A model generated the notes under the pieces. It did no database searches. It saw only the letters and a program-made list of their open reading frames with translations, and was not told the origin of the DNA. 7,786 nt of DNA, from assembly GCA_019113665.1 (NCBI GenBank), contig DXGW01000021.1:1-7786 (forward strand), read 5' to 3'. This stretch comes from Candidatus Alistipes excrementipullorum. Its GTDB lineage: Bacteria; Bacteroidota; Bacteroidia; Bacteroidales; Rikenellaceae. This document shows, piece after piece, positions 1 to 5,912 of the stretch. Made by a program: the position numbers and the translations under genes. The first letter of the stretch is position 1. Each line of letters starts with the position of its first letter.

Positions 1-1
1 T

Positions 2-1222
2 GCCGTAGATGTACGTAACGGCAAGGTATCGGTTTTCAACGAGAATTTCTTCATAGACCTCTCGAAATACTATATGGAATGGAGTATCTCGGCTGATGGT
101 CGCAAGGTGCTCTCGGGGCGTGTCGAGAATATCGATGTTGAACCGCAGGCTTCCGGTGAGGTGAAACTCGGCTATGATGCTGCCGATATCGATGCTCTGA
201 AGGCCGACGAAATAATGCTCGACGTGGTATACCGGTTGAAGAGTTGCGACGGCCTGCTCGAGGCAGGTTACGATGTGGCGCATGATCAGATCGCGATAAA
301 GTCTTATGATCCGGAATCCAGGTTCGATGTTCCTGTGAAGTCCGGCAACATTGCTTTGAATGGTCGGTGCGTAAGTGGTGACGGTTTTGCCGTTACGTTC
401 GGTGACGACGGTTTTGTCAGGAGTTACAGGTTTCACTCAACCGAACTTCTGCGCGAGCCGTTGCGTCCCGAATTCTACAGGGCTATGACAGAGAATGACT
501 ATGGCGTCAGGAAGGGTGGCAACAGGAGCGTCTACGAGTCATGGTTGAAGTGGCGTGACGTAGATCTGAAGTTGCGTAAATTTGACGCCTCGCTTCAGGG
601 GGCGACTGTTGAGGTGTCGGCCGTTTATGATATTGACAATATGGGGGCCGAGGTTACCCTGCATTATGTAGTTGCGGCAGACGGTTCGATCAAGGTTACC
701 GAGAGTATGAAGGCCGACAAGGAAAACAAGTTGGCGCCTTACATCATGCGCTTCGGCATGAAGATGGCCATGCCCGATTCGTTCGATATCGTAGAGTTTT
801 ATGGTGCCGGTCCTCATGAGACCTACTGCGACCGTGTAAGCGGGGCAATAATCGACCACTATGTCCAGAGCGTTGACGAGCAATTGTATCCGTATTATGC
901 ACGTCCGCAGGAGTCGGGTGCGCACTGCAATCTGCGTTGGTGGCGTATACGCGATACGGCAGGCCGTGGATTCGAGATTTTGTCCGACAAGTTCTTCTCG
1001 GCATCGGCCGTACCCTATCCCTTGGAGCAGTTGGACTGCAATTCGGCCGATTACAGGAAACATTTCCCCGAACTTGAGAAGGACGGCAATGTATATGTCA
1101 ACTTCGATATGAAGAATATGGGTCTCGGTTGCGAGAATAGTTGGGGTAAACTTCCGCGTCCGGAATACATGCTCCCTTACGGGGATTATAACTTCAATTT
1201 CATAATCCGACCGTTGAGGTGA
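2..1222 (+). CDS. lacZ: LacZ-type beta-galactosidase (GH2), C-terminal part, 5' truncated by window edge
   Basis: This is the last 406 codons of a large GH2 beta-galactosidase, which hydrolyses terminal beta-galactosides. The frame is open from base 2, and the residues before the first in-frame Met (base 74) already match LacZ domain 4, so that Met is not the start. Residues 1 to about 115 are the beta-sandwich linker domain. About 125-404 are the C-terminal domain 5 (Bgal_small_N type). Family landmarks are FYRAMTENDYG (158-168, E. coli-type FWRAPTDND), GPHETY (270-275), RPQESG (301-306) and MGLGCENSWG (373-382, the loop that closes over the active site in E. coli LacZ). The TIM barrel and both catalytic glutamates lie upstream, outside the window, so activity cannot be judged. 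Full-length relatives have about 1,000-1,100 residues. The C-terminus is complete, and the gene ends 18 nt before a hairpin terminator. Galactoside specificity is inferred from the family. Confidence 0.93.
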   Translation, partial: AVDVRNGKVSVFNENFFIDLSKYYMEWSISADGRKVLSGRVENIDVEPQASGEVKLGYDAADIDALKADEIMLDVVYRLKSCDGLLEAGYDVAHDQIAIKSYDPESRFDVPVKSGNIALNGRCVSGDGFAVTFGDDGFVRSYRFHSTELLREPLRPEFYRAMTENDYGVRKGGNRSVYESWLKWRDVDLKLRKFDASLQGATVEVSAVYDIDNMGAEVTLHYVVAADGSIKVTESMKADKENKLAPYIMRFGMKMAMPDSFDIVEFYGAGPHETYCDRVSGAIIDHYVQSVDEQLYPYYARPQESGAHCNLRWWRIRDTAGRGFEILSDKFFSASAVPYPLEQLDCNSADYRKHFPELEKDGNVYVNFDMKNMGLGCENSWGKLPRPEYMLPYGDYNFNFIIRPLR

Positions 1223-1223
1223 T

Positions 1224-1232
1224 AAGGAGGTG
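1224..1232 (+). promoter_or_regulatory. Orphan consensus Shine-Dalgarno sequence after the lacZ stop
   Basis: The nine bases aaggaggtg begin one base after the lacZ TGA. They are complementary to the conserved anti-SD tail of 16S rRNA. No ATG, GTG or TTG follows at usable spacing. The only in-frame possibility is a CTG at 1239-1241, which opens a 92-codon frame running through the terminator and antisense to rpsU; I do not regard it as a gene. The motif may be chance, a remnant of a lost downstream gene, or a ribosome-binding element. The sequence is certain; the function is not. Confidence 0.3.
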
Positions 1233-1240
1233 TCATAACT

Positions 1241-1273
1241 GAAAAAGGTTCGGGAATTTCCCGAACCTTTTTC
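1241..1273. terminator. Bidirectional intrinsic terminator between lacZ and rpsU
   Basis: A perfect inverted repeat: bases 1241-1255 pair with 1259-1273 (15 bp) around a 3-nt loop. The core is ggttcggga/tcccgaacc, and the flanking arms are A5 on the left and T5 on the right. Read on either strand, the GC-rich stem is followed by a run of five U, so it fits a rho-independent terminator in both directions. It starts 18 nt after the lacZ stop and lies 19 nt beyond the rpsU stop, as expected for two convergent genes sharing one terminator. Confidence 0.9.
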
Positions 1274-1292
1274 GTATTCAAATGCCGTATTT

Positions 1293-1484
1293 CTACTCCT
1301 CCTCCTTGTACATGTGCTCGACGTAGATGGCGTGCTGCATCTTCTCGCGCTTCTCGACCGAAGGCTTGGTGAAGTACTGGCGACGGCGAAGTTCCTTCAG
1401 AATGCCGGTGCGCTCGTACTTGCGTTTGAATTTCTTGAGAGCTCTTTCGATATTCTCGCCCTCTTTTACAGGCATGATGATCAT
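1293..1484 (-). CDS. rpsU: 30S ribosomal protein bS21
   Basis: A 63-residue basic protein of the small ribosomal subunit. The N-terminal KEGENIERALKKFKRKYERT segment (7-26) and the KPSVEKREKM segment (40-49) are the bS21 signature, and the length is normal for the Bacteroidota form. The start giving MIIMPVKEGEN is chosen because relatives begin with the same M-hydrophobic-P-x-K-x-G-E pattern; the ATG at codon 4 would remove the conserved N-terminus. Tyr54 sits in HAIYVEH. In Flavobacterium ribosome structures, as I recall, bS21 Tyr54 helps hold the 16S anti-SD tail out of use. Bases before the start read AATAGAAGATT, at most a weak SD. The gene lies 75 nt after the HhH gene in an AT-rich spacer with no clear terminator, and ends at the shared hairpin. 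Confidence 0.97.
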   Translation of the reverse strand: MIIMPVKEGENIERALKKFKRKYERTGILKELRRRQYFTKPSVEKREKMQHAIYVEHMYKEEE

Positions 1485-1559
1485 AATCTTCTATTGTTTT
1501 TTAATTGTTGTTGCTAATTCCGTTAATTGAAAGTTTTTAGATGTAAAAAATAGTGCACT

Positions 1560-2612
1560 TTACTCTTTGTGGTTCGTGAATCGAAGATACGGACGCAGCC
1601 TTTCGGCTTCGTCTCGAGTGAATATTTTGTCTTCAACCATCTCTTCGATCGTACTCCAACCTCCTTTCAATTGTCTTGTCTTAAGCAGTTTGCGCAAAGC
1701 GCGGTCCGATATGTAAGGGTGTCCGGCCATGCTTTGCGGGCTTGCAAAGTTAATATCTATTTTTGAAATTACGCTACTGTCGCAATAAATTTGTTGCAAA
1801 ATTTTCTCGTAATTGCTTTCCATAACCGTTTTTACCTCCGCAAGTTGCTCCACACGGCAGTATCCGCCGAGCCTGCGACGGTATTCGATGATATCCACGA
1901 CGCTCTTCTCGCCGATGCCGTAGACGCTGCGCAGCGTGGCCGAGTCGGCGCTGTTCAGCTCAATGAGGGTGTCCCCGGAGTCGGGCTCTTCGGATTGCGG
2001 GAATATGATGTACCGTGCCAGCGTATCGAGTTCGGCGTCGCTTATGACGTAACATTCGTCGACCTCCTCTATGTTGCGCAGTCCGCCTCGCATGTCGCGA
2101 TAGCGCAGGAATGCCGTGGCGCGCCGGTGCGAGAACCCTATCGTGCGCAAATATGCTACCGTAACCGTATCGAGACGGAACGGTTCGTACCTAATGTGTT
2201 GATGTTTGGCGGCATCTTCTTTTGCGAAGTCGAGGGGTTTGGCCCGGTATTCGGGCGCGATGTCGATATACGGCCTCAGCCTGCGATACATCGAATCGCT
2301 CACGCCGTAGCAGGCGGCGAACTCTTCGGGTATTGAGAAGACCTTGCCGCGGGTGCGGTATTTGATTATCGAGGCAGCCGTGCGTTTGGTCAGCCCCAGC
2401 TGTACGAGTTCCTCGAAGGTTACGCTGTTCGGGTCGAAGCGGAAAAGCGTGTCGCGTTTTTCCGCCTCCTGCGTATCTTTGCCGGCATCTGCCGTTTCGA
2501 ATACCAGACTGTCATTGCGCGGACGCGCCACGAAGAGCAGCAGTATGATGATTGCCGCCAGTGGCAGGAGGTATAGAAGCCCTCTACGGTTGCTTTCCGA
2601 GAACAGAGACAT
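1560..2612 (-). CDS. Membrane-anchored helix-hairpin-helix protein, ComEA-like, four repeats
   Basis: A 350-residue protein with a short basic N-terminus (SNRRG), one strong transmembrane segment (about 11-29) and an acidic linker (33-55). Four helix-hairpin-helix units follow, at about 58-115, 146-202, 216-275 and 284-344. Such units bind DNA backbone non-specifically, and ComEA-type proteins use them to hold incoming DNA outside the inner membrane during natural transformation. Only repeat 3 keeps the classical hairpin (YGIGEKS, 231-237, then VVDIIEYR). Repeats 1, 2 and 4 have QLGLTKR, TIGFSHR and HPYISDR in that place, so their DNA contacts may be weaker. ComEA itself usually has one or two HhH units; this longer form is common in Bacteroidota. 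The topology predicts a periplasmic HhH region. The start is 3 nt after the ubiD stop, with no SD, suggesting translational coupling. A role in DNA uptake is inference; a structural or DNA-repair role is possible. Confidence 0.88.
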   Translation of the reverse strand: MSLFSESNRRGLLYLLPLAAIIILLLFVARPRNDSLVFETADAGKDTQEAEKRDTLFRFDPNSVTFEELVQLGLTKRTAASIIKYRTRGKVFSIPEEFAACYGVSDSMYRRLRPYIDIAPEYRAKPLDFAKEDAAKHQHIRYEPFRLDTVTVAYLRTIGFSHRRATAFLRYRDMRGGLRNIEEVDECYVISDAELDTLARYIIFPQSEEPDSGDTLIELNSADSATLRSVYGIGEKSVVDIIEYRRRLGGYCRVEQLAEVKTVMESNYEKILQQIYCDSSVISKIDINFASPQSMAGHPYISDRALRKLLKTRQLKGGWSTIEEMVEDKIFTRDEAERLRPYLRFTNHKE

Positions 2613-2615
2613 GCG

Positions 2616-4451
2616 CTACCACTTTTCTGTGTCGGAGAGAAGCAGCGGACGGTACCGCCGCGATGGCGATTCGATGAATTCGCCGATGCCGTACTCGTCC
2701 CACCGTGCATCGACCGCGTCTATCGTTTCAGGAAGCGATGTTACTGCATTGGGCCAGCGTGCGGGGTTGCCCTCGGCACCCGGGCGTTTGCTGCGTGCGT
2801 CGACGGCCATGCAGCGGCCGACAGAGTACAGGTCGCGGCGCGGGTCCGTATTTGCGGCGGCGAGCCACAACAGATCCGCGGCACAGAGACCGTATGCTTT
2901 CTCGTCGAGTACGACGGCGAAGTTCACGCAGTCGAGCCCGTTTTCCTCAATAAAAGCCTTCGGGTCGGCGTCGTGCGTGGCGAACAGAATTACGACTCCC
3001 CACTCTTCCGCATACCTGGTGTCGGTATGGCTGACGCCATGAGATGCTGCGATCTTGTCGGGCAGCTTGTAGCTTTCGACGACCGATTGCGGGTCGATGT
3101 CGGTGGCGTCTATCGCCGCCTTGCCGCCGAATCCGCATGTTGCCGTGGCGTGGTCGAGTACGTCGAGTATGCCTTCGCTGCGAATGATATTGCGTTCAGG
3201 ATCTATGCGGCGCATTATGGCTGCGAGAGTCTGCGGGTCGCGTATGTCGATGCCCGAGCGTGTGAGCAGCATGTATTTGTTGAACATCATCTGCCCGGCA
3301 CCCCACAATGCCTGTGCTACCTTCGTAGCCTGTCCGGTGTAACGCTTTGTCAGCGAGACGACGGCCAGGTTGTGCGCCGTGCCTGCCACGGGCATGGTCA
3401 TATCTTCGATTTCGGGTTGTATGGCGAGCCTGATAGGGGCAAGGAATATCTTTTCCGTGGCCTTGGCTATGTATGCGTCCTCCTGCGGCGGAATGCCCAC
3501 GACGGTGGCAGGGTAGACCGCATCGCGCCGGTGCGTTATGGCCGTAATGTGGAAGCGGGGGTAGAGGTCCGTAAGCGAATAGAAGCCCGTATGGTCGCCG
3601 AAGGCCCCTTCGACAGCCTTCTCTTCAGCCGGATCGACATAGCCTTCGATGACGAAGTCGCAGTCCGACGGGATATATATGTCGCATGTAATGCAGCGTA
3701 CGAGTTTTACGGGCTTGCGTCGCAGGAAGCCGGCAAGCAGGTATTCGTCCATGTTGTCGGGCATCGGTGCCGTGGCGCAGTAGGTGTAGACCGGGTCGCC
3801 GCCGAGAGCTACGGCTACGGGCATCTTTCGCCCGAGCCGTTTGTATGCCTCGTAGTGCCTGGCGCCGGTCTTGTGTATGTGCCAGTGCATGCCGGTGGTA
3901 TGGCCATCGAAAATCTGCATGCGGTACATGCCGACATTGCGTATGCCGGAGTCAGGGTCGACCGTATTGACCATCGGCAGCGTTACGAAGCGCCCTCCGT
4001 CGCAGCCCCAGCACTTCAGTACCGGCAGGCGGCTGATGTCTGCCTCCTCGCCGCGCAGTATGACCTGTTGGCACTCGCCGCGCCTTGCCGACTTCCTGGG
4101 AAACCAGCGGGCCATCTCGGCCAGCATGGGCAGCATCTTCAGCTTGTCGGCAAAGGCGTCTTTCGGAGAGCCGGCCTGCTGCAGCAGCATGTCGATGCGC
4201 CGGTCTGTTTCGTCGAGCGACCCGACGCCGAGAGCCATGGCCATACGGCGGTCCGATCCCATCATGTTCGTCAGGACGGGAAACTCCCTGTCGGTATTCT
4301 CGAACAGCAGGGCCTTGCCGCCGCCATGGGTTTTGGCCATGCGGTCGGTTATCTCGGCGATCTCCAGATCGGACGATACGCGTGTCTTGATGCGCAGCAG
4401 CTCGCCTTCACGTTCGAGCCTGCAAATGAACTCTCCGAGCGATGTGTACAT
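2616..4451 (-). CDS. ubiD: UbiD-family prenyl-FMN-dependent decarboxylase
   Basis: A 611-residue cytoplasmic member of the UbiD family, enzymes that reversibly (de)carboxylate aromatic or unsaturated acids using prenylated FMN made by UbiX. Landmarks are GMYRMQIFDGHTTGMHWH (174-191, the cofactor and metal-binding region, with Arg177), and EGAFGDHTG (281-289), equivalent to EGPFGE/D-HTG, whose first Glu and following acid are catalytic in Fdc1/UbiD. Near the end are TSLPETID (571-578) and WDEYGIGEF (584-592), typical of the C-terminus. It is about 110 residues longer than E. coli UbiD (497), a size common for Bacteroidota members. Substrate is not readable from sequence: a menaquinone-type precursor decarboxylase is possible, an aromatic acid decarboxylase equally so. 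No ubiX or ubiA partner is visible. It starts 6 nt after glpT with no SD and ends 3 nt before the HhH gene. Confidence 0.93.
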   Translation of the reverse strand: MYTSLGEFICRLEREGELLRIKTRVSSDLEIAEITDRMAKTHGGGKALLFENTDREFPVLTNMMGSDRRMAMALGVGSLDETDRRIDMLLQQAGSPKDAFADKLKMLPMLAEMARWFPRKSARRGECQQVILRGEEADISRLPVLKCWGCDGGRFVTLPMVNTVDPDSGIRNVGMYRMQIFDGHTTGMHWHIHKTGARHYEAYKRLGRKMPVAVALGGDPVYTYCATAPMPDNMDEYLLAGFLRRKPVKLVRCITCDIYIPSDCDFVIEGYVDPAEEKAVEGAFGDHTGFYSLTDLYPRFHITAITHRRDAVYPATVVGIPPQEDAYIAKATEKIFLAPIRLAIQPEIEDMTMPVAGTAHNLAVVSLTKRYTGQATKVAQALWGAGQMMFNKYMLLTRSGIDIRDPQTLAAIMRRIDPERNIIRSEGILDVLDHATATCGFGGKAAIDATDIDPQSVVESYKLPDKIAASHGVSHTDTRYAEEWGVVILFATHDADPKAFIEENGLDCVNFAVVLDEKAYGLCAADLLWLAAANTDPRRDLYSVGRCMAVDARSKRPGAEGNPARWPNAVTSLPETIDAVDARWDEYGIGEFIESPSRRYRPLLLSDTEKW

Positions 4452-4457
4452 TATGTT

Positions 4458-5900
4458 TTAAGCCAGTTTATGTTCTTCACGGGCCTGGCGCAGACGCTCC
4501 TCCATCGTGCGTTTCTCCTTGCCCCATGCTATGATGCAGATCACTACGGCGGCAATGGACGCTGTCACGAACATCTCGAAGGTGAAGTTCCAGCCCAGCG
4601 AGCTGTCGGCGACGTATCCCATGACCACTTTCGACAGGACGGCATCACCCAACATGTAGCCGAACAGGCCCATGAATCCTGCAGCCGTACCTGCGGCGTT
4701 CTTCGGGACGAGCGACAGGGCCTGTACGCCGATCATGGCAATCGGGCCGTAGACTGCACCGCCTATCAGGGCCAGGGCTACATAGACGATATACTGCAGC
4801 TCGATGCCGGTCAGGGCGGCCAGCGCCGCAGCCTCCCAGTAGAGCACTATGCCGACGGCCACGATGAGCATGAATATCACGTTTACCGGAGCGCAGCGGC
4901 CCTGGAAGAATCGCGACGAGATCCAACCGCACAGTATCGTGCCGGGTATTCCCGCATATTCAAACAAAGCGAATGCCATCGACGTCGCGTCCTGGTCCAT
5001 TCCGAAGACTTCCTGCAGATAGGTAGGCGACCAGTCGCTGATACCGTAGCGCACGAAGTAGGCGAATACGTTGGCTATTGCTATGAGCCACAACATCTTG
5101 TTGCGGAAAACGTAGTCGACGAACAGACGGTGGAACGGAATTTTTTCCTCTTCGCCCTTGGCTGCCTTGGCTCCCGTGTAGTCCTTGCGGTAATCTTCGA
5201 TTGGCGGCAATCCGCATGATTCGGGCGTGTCGCGCAGCATGAGCCAGCAGAACCCTGCAAACAGCAGCGCTACGACCGACGGAACGATGAATGCGGCTCG
5301 CCATGTGTCGTGTATGCCCATCGATCCGAATATCAATATTCCGGCCGATACGAGCAGGGCGAGCGTGCCGTTTCCGACATTGTGGGCGGTGTTCCATACC
5401 GACATCTTGAAACTGCGCTCATTGGTCGAGAACCAGTGGGCGAGGATTCGTCCGCACGGGGGCCAGCCCATGCCCGAAAGCCAGCCGGCCAGCAGCATCA
5501 TGACGAAGAGTATGCCTATGTTGGTCGTAAAGTCGCCGTTGACTCCGACCCCGTAAGGCAGCAGTCCCGTGATGAGCATTACGGCCGATGCCAGCACCAG
5601 TCCTATGGACATGAACTTGCGGGCGTCGGAGTGGTCCGAAACGCTGCCCATGATGAACTTGCTCACGGCATAGGCTATGGGAATTCCGGCCATGGCCACA
5701 CCTGCTCCCGGCTTGTCGATAAGCCCTTCGTTGATCATGTCCGGTACGGCGAACGACAGATTCTTGCGTACCAGATAGTATGCTGCATATCCGAAATATA
5801 TTCCGATGAATACCTTGAGCCGCAGTTTGCGGTACTCTTTGGCCACTTCATTTTCCGGCAGCGGTTGTTTGTGCGGTGCCGGTTCCAAAAACTTCCACAT
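4458..5900 (-). CDS. glpT: Glycerol-3-phosphate/phosphate antiporter, GlpT type (MFS, OPA family)
   Basis: A 480-residue, 12-segment inner-membrane transporter that in characterised relatives takes up glycerol-3-phosphate in exchange for inorganic phosphate. Resemblance to E. coli GlpT runs end to end, from the PAPHK N-terminus. Tyr38, Tyr42, Arg45 and Lys46 fall at the E. coli positions in GYAAYYLVRKN. His173 (TAHNVG) matches E. coli His165, and Arg284 (RYGISDWSPTYL) matches Arg269; the two arginines bind the phosphate. Further landmarks are GMGWPPCGR (143-151), DTPESCGLPPIE (224-235), EYAGIPGTILCGW (314-326) and AAGTAAGF (402-409). The central cytoplasmic loop (about 236-260) is Lys/Glu rich. 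Other OPA substrates (hexose phosphates, phosphoglycerate) cannot be excluded, but the match to GlpT is much the closest I can recall. The start lies 12 nt after the GH2 stop, with a short AGGG as its only SD-like element. Confidence 0.93.
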   Translation of the reverse strand: MWKFLEPAPHKQPLPENEVAKEYRKLRLKVFIGIYFGYAAYYLVRKNLSFAVPDMINEGLIDKPGAGVAMAGIPIAYAVSKFIMGSVSDHSDARKFMSIGLVLASAVMLITGLLPYGVGVNGDFTTNIGILFVMMLLAGWLSGMGWPPCGRILAHWFSTNERSFKMSVWNTAHNVGNGTLALLVSAGILIFGSMGIHDTWRAAFIVPSVVALLFAGFCWLMLRDTPESCGLPPIEDYRKDYTGAKAAKGEEEKIPFHRLFVDYVFRNKMLWLIAIANVFAYFVRYGISDWSPTYLQEVFGMDQDATSMAFALFEYAGIPGTILCGWISSRFFQGRCAPVNVIFMLIVAVGIVLYWEAAALAALTGIELQYIVYVALALIGGAVYGPIAMIGVQALSLVPKNAAGTAAGFMGLFGYMLGDAVLSKVVMGYVADSSLGWNFTFEMFVTASIAAVVICIIAWGKEKRTMEERLRQAREEHKLA

Positions 5901-5912
5901 GATCCCTGTTGT

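Noticed and set aside
539..1063. A 174-codon - strand frame inside lacZ
   Set aside because: It is antisense to an unmistakable LacZ C-terminal domain and shows no family features of its own.
1239..1517. A + strand frame from CTG behind the strong SD, antisense to rpsU
   Set aside because: It needs a CTG start, runs through the terminator hairpin, and its body mirrors the rpsU codons. Kept only as a possible reading in the SD finding.
1485..1559. A promoter for rpsU in the AT-rich spacer
   Set aside because: A run TATTTTTT on the - strand partly resembles the Bacteroidota -7 box, but the final G and a properly spaced -33 box are missing. The 8-bp palindrome agtgcact (1552-1559) next to the HhH stop is too short to call an operator.
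2973..5219. A 748-codon stop-free + strand frame covering most of ubiD and half of glpT
   Set aside because: It is codon-aligned and antisense to two clear genes that share one frame. It is open because those genes rarely use TTA, CTA and TCA, which read as stops on the other strand. Its translation resembles no family and it crosses a gene boundary.
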